Source of the DNA: Rhizaria sp. SCN 62-66
Lineage: Eukaryota; Rhizaria, unplaced
Assembly (NCBI GenBank): GCA_001724265.1
Contig: MEDY01000370.1
Coordinates: forward strand, 1 to 56,335
DNA: 56,335 nucleotides
Direction of reading: 5' to 3'
A program made the translations under genes and the position numbers. Below the pieces are notes generated by a model. That model saw nothing but the letters and a program-made list of their open reading frames with translations. It was not told the origin of the DNA and did no database searches. Numbering within the stretch: the stretch's first letter is position 1; each line of letters begins with the position of its first letter. Shown in pieces: positions 10,260 to 20,406 of the stretch.

Positions 10260-13200
10260 TTATTCTTCATCGTCGTCAGCATCGTCATCATTTTGATCAT
10301 CACCATCAGACTGATGGTCGTCATCATCGTCGAAGTCCGTCCAGTCCTCGTCCCACACGCTGCCAATGCCCTGCTCGCGCGCGTCGAGTTCGGCCACACG
10401 TTCCGCTGCGGCCCTCTTGTTGGCCTCGGTCTGCGCCTCCAACGACGAGAGGTGCGCTGTGTCACGCATCAACTGTCAAAAGAGCAAATAAGCACACGAA
10501 TTCAAATTAAAAGTGGAGAGTTGAGCAACAGTTAGATCGATAAAGATTTGTTGACATAATCAGAAGGAAAACGCAGATTCACAATGAAAATAAACAAATA
10601 GTCGAGTAAATGCACAAGTTAATACCGAAAGGTGATGACGTTGTTCCGTACCTGTTGCATGTTGCGCACGGCGACGAGAAGCCGCGCCCAGTCGCGGGCT
10701 CCCTGCTGCAGCGCTGTCTGGTGAGCACGCTTACGGGCAGCTGCGTCCACCTCCAACAAAGCCTACACAAAAATATCGCAGAACACACAAGAAATGTTAT
10801 GATCATGAGCGAGCGAGTGAATATTGACTGATGCACAGCCTCCAAGTACGAGGTAAGCAAGGTGTGGTCTTGATACGAACCTCATGTAGCACAGTTGCGT
10901 CGTTTGTTGTAACAACAATGCCATTAAAGCGCGGTTCTGCCGGCATTCCACCAAACCCGCGCCGGAATCCGACGACGGCGCGTGCATAGTCAAGTCCCTA
11001 CAAAAGTGCAGGATGAAGCAGAGTGAGCACATGCAAAGGTAAGGTTGTTAGTTAATGATGCGCACAGAACAGCACAGTTTAACGAGATATCAGCTATTTA
11101 AAAATCATTGTCGAGTATTAAGCACTAATATTTGAGTGTCCCTTGACGTACAAGTTCTTCCGCAGTTTTCTCCGCCGCAGTGTGCACGACGTGTACGCAC
11201 CCCGGCGGCACTCCCTTGCCATCCTTATTTACAGCCACGTTGCCCCACCGGTTGCGCGCGATTGCGCTTCCGCCGCGCGGCCCCGCGCCGTCGCGCCGCG
11301 CCTCGCTTTGCAGCGCGTTGGCGTCGGCCAGCCGCGCCAGCTGCCACTCGCCGTAGAGCTCAACCAGCCGGCCCTGTGCGCTGCCGCTCACGGTACCGCT
11401 CGAGGCCTCGCCCGCCGCGCCCCAACCCGCAGTCATTGCCGTGACGGTCGCGCCGGTCCTGCTGTAGCCTGACCTCCCGCCCGAAGCAGAGGACAAAGCG
11501 ACTGCGGGTAGTGCGGTGAAACGCTCGAAGGCCGCGTCCGAGTCAAACGCCGAGGTCGCTGCGCGGTCGAGCGACCGCAGCAGCTGCTGGTTCAGCGAGA
11601 GAGGGCGCGAGCCGGGCAAGTCACGGGGAGTGCCGGCTGCGGACGCGGGGGTTGCGGGCGTTGGGCGCCGGTCGAACGCGAGGGGAGTCGCAGTCGGAAG
11701 CAGCTACAAAGCGAAGAAGCAAAATAGATCATTGCAAAGAAGAAAACATGATATTAAGCCCCATGATCGAGCAGAGACATACTCATTCAATGCACATTTT
11801 TCAAGCCACGTACCTCCATGCCCGACTTGAGCCATGCGTCCTGCGACCGCAGTGTGTGCCGCATGCTCGCGGGAAACACCAAGTGCACTGTCACCACAGT
11901 CGCCTGCTGATCTGTAGCCGGAACCTCCGTGGTTCCAGCGGAATCACTTCCATCAGTGCTGCCACTATTCTTGTTTGAGTCTGCGTTAAGCGCCGCTGCG
12001 GCAGAGACACATAGCAACGTGGGTGTTAGCCCAGGTGCCACGACGGCGAGATCTTCGCTATCACTGACATCTTTGTCGCTGTCATCGTTCATTGTACTCG
12101 CACGTGCGCTCTTTATCCGATTGTTCATTTTAAGAGCAAGCCGTTCTTGCTTGCGTTTGTCACGCAGCCTCTGTTGCTGCTCGATTGCAGCTAACACCTG
12201 TGGATGCTGCCGCTGTTGTCCACTTTGTAAATCAAGTCCAAGACCTTCCAGTCCAATGTTAGCTGCGGCCGCAGTATCTTCACTGTTTGCGTTCGCGTTC
12301 AGCAGTGGCGGCAGTGGCGCAGAGCTAAATGGCCCCAGGATGCACCGACTGCGCAGCGGACGCTTGCGTGCCTTGGCCTCAGGCAGCGCGAGCACGGGGC
12401 CCGTCGTCGAGGGCAAGCAGTACACAATGGGACCGCAGTGGGGACAGATACCGTGGTCGCACGCGCGCGCAACGCCAGCGCATTTCACACGTGAAACAGC
12501 AGTTTTGGCGCCAGCTGCACTGTTTGCGTCCGCGCAATTATTGTTCACATCGATGCTGTTGTCGTCAGCGTCTGTGTCAGCAAGCATGCGCTTCAGCACG
12601 GCGTCAAGCGAATAGTACGCGTCTTCATTACTAGCGCTTTGATCTGCGCTTGTTGTAGTACCGCTTTGAACATTAGCTCGGTTGCTAGTAGGCGGGCCGT
12701 TATTATCACTGTTAACGCTCTTCGTGTTGTTGCTGCTGCTACTTGTGACCGTGAGCGCGCGGCCAATCGCGACGGCTGGGTCCGCCGGGTACAGCGCCTC
12801 ACGGCCCCGCAACGCCGCCACAGTCGCCCACCGGCGGCGGCCGCTGACCGTGAGCAGCTGCGCCAGAGTCAGTCCCACAGGCACGCTCTGCTCTTGCCGG
12901 TCAACCGCAGTCGCCGCGGAGGCTGTGGAGGAAGTGGCAAGCGGCGTGACGTTGGCGCGCGCGAGGACTGTCGCCAGCGACAAGCATGTCGCACTCACAC
13001 TAACATCAGACGAACTCTTCTTGGTGTCGCTGCCGTTGTCATTGTCTGATTCAGAGTCACTGATGACGACAGCGTCTTTCTTCGATTTCTTGTCTTTCTT
13101 GTGCTGCTCCTTTTTGTCCCTTTTGTCCTTTTTGTGTTCCTTACTCGCATTTTCACTCTTTTCATGGGCACTCGCACTCACATCAGCATGGTTACTGTCT

Positions 13201-13988
13201 TGCACCAGTGCTTGCGGGACGCGCGGCGTCTCGCACATCTCGCACTGCGCCAGCTTATAGTGGTTTAGAAACGTGCACACGCCGCACGCCCACTCACTCT
13301 TGCTTGCAGCCGCACTCACACTGCTGCTCACACTGATACTGATACTGTTGCTCAGACTGATACTGTTGTTGCGGCTGAGACTGGCTGTGTCATCAGGCTG
13401 TATCAGACGTCGCTGTTGCTGTTGTTCCTGTTCGAACTGCGCTTGCGAACTCGTGTGAGCCCGCTTGCGCTGCCCGCGATCATTGACAGCAGCAGCTGCA
13501 GTGGCAGCATCGAGCTTCGCTTTACTCTTGCTTTTCTCAACACTTGCTGTGAGTGCAGCGGACCCCGCGCTGGCAGCTGCGGCGGCAGCGGCTGCCGCTG
13601 CGGCCGCGCGGAGTAGAGACGCCGGGGTGTCCACCACCGCCTTAGTCCTGGCTTTGCTTGCAGTTGCGTTTACGCCGGCAGTTGCGCCAAGAGAAACAGC
13701 TTTCGTCGCACTCTTGTTTTGCGCAGCGGAGGCGGCTGCGGAGACGGAGGAAGATGAGAGCCTTAATAGGTCCTGTGGCAAGCCAGTGTCCGCACGCGGG
13801 GGCAACGCGGAATGCGGGGCTGCCGCCGCGGCATTAGGAGCTGCTGGTGCAGAGGTAGAGGCCGAGACAGGAGTTGCAGATCCCGAACTTGACTTGAGAT
13901 TAAGCGTGCTGTTCTTGTTGTCGAAGGACTCCAGGGCGGGGATATCGTCCTCCCATTCGCTGTCACTATCATCAACACGGTCGCCCAT
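10260..13988 (-). CDS. XPC/Rad4-like beta-hairpin-domain protein with a RanBP2-type zinc finger
   Basis: Exons (minus): 13988-11814, 11703-11152, 10997-10881, 10762-10652, 10472-10260; 1055 aa, stop TAA. Donors are GTACGT, GTACGT, GTTCGT and GTACGG. Residues 1-220 are disordered Ala/Ser-rich. Residues ~228-255 are a RanBP2 zinc finger (EWACGVCTF, then CEMCETPR), normally a ubiquitin- or RNA-binding module. The C-terminal half matches the DNA-binding BHD modules of XPC/Rad4: a possible BHD1 at ~379-405 (RRRWATVAALRGREALYP); BHD2 at ~707-730 (HTLRSQDAWLKSGMEV, compare the HTLHSRDTWLKK pattern in XPC); BHD3 at ~830-950 (LVELYGEWQ, NRWGNVAV, PPGCVHV, LDYARAVVGF, FNGIVV). It ends in an acidic tail. 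Known role of the family: damage recognition in nucleotide excision repair. Odd: a ~300-aa low-complexity insert between BHD1 and BHD2, and no transglutaminase-like domain visible. Confidence 0.66.
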
Positions 13989-14521
13989 GCCGAGCAGAGA
14001 CGGACCTGAACCGAGGGGAATGCTCGCAATGTGTTGTCAGAGGGGCTCGGCAGCAACTAACGAGTCTGGCGGAAGTAGGTGTTATCAGACTCCTACAAAA
14101 TCTCGTATGGAAGCAGATATAACGCGGCGCAAGAAAAAGTATAACAAATAAGATATTCAAGCGCAATTGATAAATACGACTCCACACGAATATTACGTTA
14201 ATACCCTTCTCATGGCGTTTTTAATGCATTTTACGTGAAGTTTCTGATGGCGGTCTTCGGGCTGAGGATTTTTTGCGGGTCGAGAATCTTCTTTCTAAGT
14301 TTGTACTTTTCGAGTTACACACGTCGATCTGGAAGACATAATCATTTTATCTACCTGAAATTGTGTCTTAGTATCTATAGTGTTTATTGCAGTTCCAGGT
14401 GACGGTCTCTGGACGCCAAGATGCATTTGAATTTTGATGTCCTATCGTTCTGTAGCCGTTGCGCCCACTTGCTCATTCTACCCTTCCGCCTGCTTTCCCT
14501 TTTCTCTATTCTTTACTGTAG
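13989..14521. promoter_or_regulatory. Divergent intergenic region (XPC-like / UNC119)
   Basis: Separates the minus-strand XPC-like start from the plus-strand UNC119 start. It is AT-rich, and its last 45 bp before the UNC119 ATG are a strong pyrimidine tract ending TGTAG directly before ATG, like a 3' splice site. No other element is recognised. Confidence 0.4.
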
Positions 14522-15760
14522 ATGAGTGCTGACGCTGCCAACACTACACCTGAGCAAGTACTTGCTCTTACCGCCCCCACCCAGGGTATGTTCACTTCTA
14601 ATACTCGCTTTTTTGTCCTTCGCACGCGCCGCTCTTCGTCATCCATACTAATCCTTCGCTCCCAAACCCGCCTTCCGTTCGTCCCCTTTGTGCTCCCCTG
14701 TAGGATTTCTCTGCCCTCTCTCGGCTAACGTCTACGGCATCGAGTTTGACAACTTCATCGTCAAGAACGGCAACACTAACCAGGTCGTGTTCAAGGTTTC
14801 CCGCCCCCCGAACGCCGGCGCCATGGAGTTCCCCCCCGGGTTCGACATGGATCTGCTGCGTCAGGTCCGCTACCGTTTCCCCATCTCCTTTCTCGACTGC
14901 TCGCAGGTTAACACTTCGTACGTTACGCCGCTTTTGATATTCATTATCACTTCTGTCTTGCTCCTGCGCCGTTCAAGATCGCTCTTTAGCCGAGGATTTC
15001 TCTAGCTGCTGCTATCGGAAAATTCATAAGATATGCACACTTTAGTAATCATAGTTCGAGTTTCAAATTTGCAATTACGATTAGTGACGCGTTCCTTATG
15101 ATATCGTAAAACCTTGCACTCTAGTATTTTTATCTTGCTCTCAATGCACATCTTCTATGTGCACCGCTTATGCAAAAACTCATCTGTTCTCACTTTGTTC
15201 TATCACACTGCTTTGTTTCTCCACGCAGCCTCACCTTCAAGGTCGGCGACAAGCCCGTGTCTAACTTCCGCATGATTGAACGCCACTACTACAAGGACAC
15301 ACTCATCAAGTCCTACGACTTCAACTTCGTCTTTTGCCCGCCGAACTCGTGCAACGGCTGGGACGCAGAGTACGAGTTTCCTGAGCTCGACGACGCGCTT
15401 AGTACGTCAATATCTCCTCTTTAACATCAAAATTTAACACTAGGAACTCGTAACATCTACTGTATTTTGTTTCTCCGGCCAAATATTTCGAAATTCAGGC
15501 GAATCAAGTGCTAAATCATCGCAGTTACTGCTTTGCTGTCTTTTCTTCAACATTGCGCTCTTGCTCATCATTCACTTATCCCATTATCTCTGTTTTTCGC
15601 TCGTTCTGTTTATGGCACAACAGAGGCCAAGATCGCCGCGGGCTCGTTTGAGGACAACCAGGCCGACACTTTCTACTTCGTCGAGGGCAAGCTTGTCATG
15701 CACAATAAGGCATTTTTCACCTACGTCCCCGATAACGAGGCCGACATCAACAACCAATAA
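14522..15760 (+). CDS. UNC119: UNC119/PDE6D-family lipid-binding carrier
   Basis: Binds myristoylated or prenylated cargo and delivers it to the cilium or membranes; cargo release uses ARL GTPases. Exons are 14522-14585, 14704-14917, 15229-15401 and 15624-15760, giving 195 aa, stop TAA. Donors are GTATGT, GTACGT and GTACGT. The immunoglobulin-like beta-sandwich is visible throughout: VYGIEFDNFIVKNG, the proline motif near RPPNAGAMEF, VRYRFPISFLDC, LTFKVGDKPVSNFRMIERHYYKD, SYDFNFVFCPPNSCN, WDAEYEFPELDD, and DTFYFVEGKLVMHNKAFFTY. These order and spacing features match UNC119 more closely than the shorter PDE6D. The exon 1 to exon 2 junction forms a Gly codon. The N-terminus is short compared with vertebrate UNC119. 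Together with CYB5D1 nearby it supports a ciliated organism. Confidence 0.92.
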
Positions 15761-16514
15761 GTGTGGCCGCATCATATCAGCACACGCGCAACGCGAACGC
15801 TCCCTATATGCCCGTCTCTGTGTCTGTCTTTGTCCGTCGTATGAGCGCACTGGGCATTGACGTGAAGAACGGTTTGTTCTCAAAAAGTGATGCGTGAGTA
15901 CTGCGTGACTGCGACGTGTGATTGTGATTGTGGGCAGAAGAAGGGGAAGATGGAGACTTAGGGCAAGCAGGACGAGGACTGCTTTTGCCGCCGCTGTCTC
16001 CCGTGTTTGTTGCGCTTTTAATGCTTTTGCGAAGTTGCAGTAGCTGAGGGCAGGCAAGCGAGTGACGAACATTTTACTTTGATTTAAGTTTTAGCACGGA
16101 TTTTTATTTTTAAAATGTATTTTATGAAAAATAGAGTTATGATTATTATTGTTTTTTCTATGTATGATTTGACCTGAGCACATACCTATAGCTCTATTGA
16201 AGTTTCGCGTCTGTAGCTGTTTATGATCACGTACATATGCTAGTTTACAATGTTCAGCTCAATGCAACGGCTCTCGGCCCGAGTGGTAAAAGGAAAAAAC
16301 GGTCAAGTGGCTAACTTCAGAGGTCTACGTAGCATCGCTGTGTCCGTCACTTAAGCCAATGACAGTTTGACTAGTATAGCAAGTATGTAAAGTTATATTA
16401 TTGATCTTTGTATCCGAGCTAATGTGCGTTTATTACGGTCTATTTCTCACCCCAACCCTCCTGCGTTTTCTTCCATCTCCCTGCTCCTCGCTGCTCCTGT
16501 TTGACGTCTCACAG
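15761..16514. other. Intergenic, AT-rich; likely 5'UTR intron of the next gene
   Basis: The 3' flank of UNC119 followed by AT-rich sequence. A GTATGT at 16384-16389 and a pyrimidine-rich CAG directly before the ATG at 16515 could bound a 131-bp 5'UTR intron. No coding gene is seen. Confidence 0.4.
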
Positions 16515-16985
16515 ATGTCCCAGAAGGCCTCCGCCTACGGGACGCAGCCTCGCCCCGGCGGCGCCGGCGGCGACGCGCCCAAGAAGCGCCGCAAGAAGAA
16601 GAAGCGCATTCTGAACGACGCACAGTCGCAGCGCCTGAACGACTTGCAGGCGCGCACGTACATGGACTCACTGCTGATGAAGCACATCGCGGCCAGCGAC
16701 GTGCGGCCCGCATACGAGGCCAAGATTACCCCTGAAGGTTTGACAGACGCGATCAAGCACTACAAGACGTCGTTGCAGCAGGTCTCTGGGCATGCGGAGC
16801 TGGTGGACGCGTTCGTGGAGACGAAGAAGTGGCTCGACGACGAGGCCTGGAAAGAGGAGTGTCTGCAGTGGAAGGAGCGTCAGTACCGCGAGGAGCTGTA
16901 CGGTGAGAAGGAGACCTTCGACCCCAATACCTACGACGACGAAGATGAGGATGAGGACGATGAGAACGAGGAGGGTGGACACTGA
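16515..16985 (+). CDS. Small basic/acidic protein, unknown function
   Basis: 156 aa, no intron, stop TGA. Not recognised. The N-terminus is Gly/Pro-rich followed by a basic cluster (KKRRKKKKR, residues ~22-30) that would act as a nuclear or nucleolar localisation signal. The middle (residues ~35-125) is helical with Trp/Glu-rich helices (KKWLDDEAWKEECLQWKER). The C-terminus is a run of Asp/Glu (DDEDEDEDDENEE). A basic N-terminus plus acidic tail suggests a nucleolar or chromatin-associated protein, but that is inference. The start is the ATG directly after a pyrimidine-rich CAG; a longer in-frame upstream extension reads as non-coding leader. Confidence 0.8.
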   Translation: MSQKASAYGTQPRPGGAGGDAPKKRRKKKKRILNDAQSQRLNDLQARTYMDSLLMKHIAASDVRPAYEAKITPEGLTDAIKHYKTSLQQVSGHAELVDAFVETKKWLDDEAWKEECLQWKERQYREELYGEKETFDPNTYDDEDEDEDDENEEGGH

Positions 16986-17673
16986 GAGACAAGTAGACTG
17001 ACAAACAGCCCTCACTAAACGGCGTCGTAGAAAGCGCATGTCTAACAATCAGGCTTTTTGAGCTTGTCGAATTCTCCAACATGTTACAGATTCACCGTTT
17101 TTTCTAAAGTAGTTTGTTGTATTTGTTTCCATTTCTTTGCGTCTGATGTGCTCAATACGTGACTTAATTGCTGCGACTTAAGGAGCTTGTGCATCGCTCC
17201 ATACTCTCTTTGGGCCGGCCAAACGCTGTGATAATCATACCCAATGAATACAATTTTGTTATATATTGTAAAGTCATTATGTTTGAAGCTTTTGACCAAA
17301 ATTCACGCTCCTTGACTTTGACCTATGTTGGTTCAATCTTGATGATTGAATTAATGATGATTTGTGGTGGGAGCTACCCAGTGGGGTGATAACGGGCGTT
17401 CTGAAAAAGAAAGCGCACTTTCAGGTCATTCCTATCTGTCAGTTAGAAAAACGACGCCTAATTAAAATGAACCGTGGTTATCAGTATACGAGAGTTTATT
17501 TTGACACTGCTTGTAGTCGCGGAATATATCATTTGTTACCGCTTTCCATGATCACATGAGCCTCGCAGTTCGAGCGGTCCCTCCACATTTTGTTTCTGAC
17601 ATTTACTCCTTTCTCTGCCCACTTTTCTTCATGTTTGCTTGCGCATCGTATTGTTCCTAGACCGGTCCCCAGA
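16986..17673. other. Intergenic, AT-rich, no gene seen
   Basis: Sits between two same-strand genes. Its last 30 bp before the SLC44 ATG carry a T/C-rich stretch ending CCTAG, resembling a 3' splice site. Nothing else recognised. Confidence 0.5.
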
Positions 17674-19632
17674 ATGTGCTGCTGTTCGGGCGACGAGGAG
17701 GACACGAAGCTCGAGTTCCGTGACGGCTCCCGCCGTTCATGCACGGACCTGATCATGTTCCTCCTCTTCGTGGCCGCCGCCGCGGCGTCCATCTTCCTCT
17801 TTGTGTACTCCGACGAGAGGGGCGGCAACCCGTACCACACGCTCTACGGCGTTGATTTCAAGGGCGACATCTGCGGCCGCTCCACGCCTGTGGTCAACAG
17901 CAAGTACGCCGCCTGGCCCATCATCCCCAACACTCCCCAGCGCCTTGAGGTTACTGACACGATTTTCGACATCAAGATCTGCGTCCCCAGCTGCGATGAC
18001 ACCAACACCGACACGACCAACTTCCCCGACACGTACCTTTCCACGACGCTGTTCCGCTACTGCGTGCCGACGGGCACTGCGCTGGCTGCCGGCGGCGAAC
18101 AGATCGTCGAGCTGCTCGGCTCCGGCCGCCAGACTGCCGCCCGCGTCATTAACGACCTGTACATCGCCTGGCCCGTGCTCGCGGGCGCTGCGCTCGTCGC
18201 GATCATCTTCTCGTTCCTCTACGTCAAGTGCATGAAGGTCGAGTGCTGTCGCTGCACGCTCGTCGTCACCGTGATCATCCTCGTCATCGCCGGCGGCTTC
18301 CTCACCGGCTGGGGTCTCATTCGCTACGCCAACCGCATCGCAGACGCAGAGCCCGCCGTGCCGAACCGCGAGTTGGCGGCCCGCGTTACTGGTTGGGTCT
18401 GCGTTGGTGTTACAGCGTTGCTCCTGCTCATCATCCTCGCCATGCGCAAGCGGATCGCGCTCGCGCTCGAGGTCGTCGGCGCCGCTGCATGCGCCGTTGA
18501 CCAGATGAAGTCTTTGATCTTCTACCCGCTGCTGCCGTTCCTCTGCCTTGTCGGCTTTATGATCTACTGGGTCTGGCAGGCGCTCTATCTCTTCTCCGTC
18601 AAGGACCGCTACAACCTTGCCATTCCGGCCGGCGTCGGCTACGACACAGTCGCGCAGATGTCAGGCGCCACCACGTACGCGTACTTTAGCTGGAACACCG
18701 ATTTCCAGTATCTGTTTGTGTATCACTTCTTCTACCTGCTCTGGGTGCTGCAGTTTATTGTCTACGCCACTTACTTCACCATGGCCGGTGCCATCGCAAA
18801 CTGGTTTTTCTCCAAGCCGTCGCTTGCGGACCCGCAGCAGCGCCAGGAGGGCTCAGAGCCCGGCCAGCTGCCCTCAACGCCCGTGCTCAACTCGTTCGGC
18901 CGCACGATCCGCTACCACATCGGCACCATTGCGTTCGGCGCTCTGATCATCGCAATCATCCGCTTTATCCGCGCGATTGTGGCGTATATCCAGCGCAAGA
19001 CGCGTGACGCGCAGAACAAGTGCACGCGATGCCTGCTGTGCTGCGTGCAGTGCCTGCTGCGCTGCTGCCAGAAGTGTCTCGACTACATCTCGCGCAACGC
19101 GCTGGCGTGGTGCGCGATCCGCGGCGAGAACTTCTGCGTCTCCGCGTTCCACTCGTTCGGACTGCTGCTGCAAAACGTTGGGAGCTCGGCCGCCATGACT
19201 CTGGTCGGCACATTCCTCATCTTCTTCGGCAAGATCTGCGTTGCCGCCATCACCACGGGCATCGCCGCCATGGTGCTCATGTACGTCTACTCGGACTCGC
19301 GGCTATCGTCGACAGTGATGCCCATCGTCGTGAGCTTCATCATCGCCTATGTCGTCGCCTCGCTCTTCATGGAAGTGTTCGAGACTGCGCTCGACACCAT
19401 GTTCCTCTGCTTCCTCGCCGACCCCGCGGGCGCGTTTGCCCCCGCCAAGTTCACTGCCGCGATGGAGAGCGCGCGCGCCGAGTACGAGGCCAAGGAGGCC
19501 AAGGCGCGCGCCAAGGCTCAGGCTGCGGGCGGCGCCGTGGTTCAGGGCGAGCAACAGCAGGGCGTTGAGATGCAGGGGTACAGTCCCCGCACCGGCAACA
19601 CCGCCAGTGTCACGCCCTACGGCGGCCAGTAA
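17674..19632 (+). CDS. SLC44: Choline-transporter-like protein (SLC44/CTL family)
   Basis: Multipass membrane transporter for choline or ethanolamine at the plasma membrane or organelles. 652 aa, one exon, stop TAA; typical family length 600-720. The N-terminus has a cytosolic Cys cluster (MCCCSGDEED) and the family's RSCTDLIMFLLF first membrane helix, then a Cys-containing extracellular loop (GDICGRS, CVPSCDD, RYCVPTG). About nine further hydrophobic helices follow. Conserved CTL signatures are seen: FGRTIRYHIGTIAFGALIIAIIRFIR, then the Cys-rich segment CTRCLLCCVQCLLRCCQKCLDY (interrupted here for length), NALAWCAIRGENFCVSA, and FMEVFETALDTMFLCFLAD near the C-terminus. It ends with a short Gln/Gly tail. 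Start chosen at ATG 17674, just after an acceptor-like TAG; an in-frame upstream extension is leader-like. Confidence 0.95.
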   Translation: MCCCSGDEEDTKLEFRDGSRRSCTDLIMFLLFVAAAAASIFLFVYSDERGGNPYHTLYGVDFKGDICGRSTPVVNSKYAAWPIIPNTPQRLEVTDTIFDIKICVPSCDDTNTDTTNFPDTYLSTTLFRYCVPTGTALAAGGEQIVELLGSGRQTAARVINDLYIAWPVLAGAALVAIIFSFLYVKCMKVECCRCTLVVTVIILVIAGGFLTGWGLIRYANRIADAEPAVPNRELAARVTGWVCVGVTALLLLIILAMRKRIALALEVVGAAACAVDQMKSLIFYPLLPFLCLVGFMIYWVWQALYLFSVKDRYNLAIPAGVGYDTVAQMSGATTYAYFSWNTDFQYLFVYHFFYLLWVLQFIVYATYFTMAGAIANWFFSKPSLADPQQRQEGSEPGQLPSTPVLNSFGRTIRYHIGTIAFGALIIAIIRFIRAIVAYIQRKTRDAQNKCTRCLLCCVQCLLRCCQKCLDYISRNALAWCAIRGENFCVSAFHSFGLLLQNVGSSAAMTLVGTFLIFFGKICVAAITTGIAAMVLMYVYSDSRLSSTVMPIVVSFIIAYVVASLFMEVFETALDTMFLCFLADPAGAFAPAKFTAAMESARAEYEAKEAKARAKAQAAGGAVVQGEQQQGVEMQGYSPRTGNTASVTPYGGQ

Positions 19633-20406
19633 ACGAGCGCTGCTATGCGCTAGGGCCGAGATGCATTCTCAAATCCCATGCTGTGTGAGTTTAGCTCTAT
19701 ATTGTGACGCTAATGTGTTCTTTCTTGGAAAGCCTGCATACGTCTAACAGCTGATAGCTCTGATGTGGTTGCTGTTGATGATACTGTTGTAGCTATTGAT
19801 GATCTAAATATTTTATACATCCTGGAAGCTCTCACTGCCGAGAGTTCTTCAGTGATACGTACAGATGCGAAAATCACGTTTCACACACGACATCGCATTA
19901 ACTTAACTACCACTTTGCTTTCTCACAAAGCGCACCAACTTCACACTCGACCTTTTGGGAATGATATCAATATGTTTCGTATTCCTATTTTACATATTAT
20001 CTTTCTGTATATATTTCTTGTTCCTTTCTCCTATTTCTCCTCGTCTTCACCTGCCCCGGTTGCTTTTTCAAAGCAAAGCTTTGCAATTGTTTCAATCACA
20101 ACAGTGCTTTGAATTGAAAATCGCACTTTGTGTTATGATAATTTTTATTCTACATAATATCAATACAAACAGATTTGCTTTCATTTCGGCACGCTTCCTT
20201 TTTTGAGCTGTTGCGTTGCGTTCGTGACGTTGCGGTAGTGGTGATTTTAAACTTTAAGTGTATTGCATATTTTTTTTAATAAACTGTATCTAGGTAAAGT
20301 TTTAATGCGTTCACGTTTGCGTCAACTCATTATGATGTTATCAAGTGCATAATCCTCCTATATAGCCATTGTTCATTGATGTCGTCCTTTGCGGGTTGCG
20401 ACGTAC
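19633..20406. other. Convergent 3' flanks, AT-rich
   Basis: Lies between the ends of the SLC44 gene (+) and the unknown 613-aa gene (-). It contains AT-rich sequence with AATAAA-like elements (near 20278). No coding gene is recognised. Confidence 0.5.
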
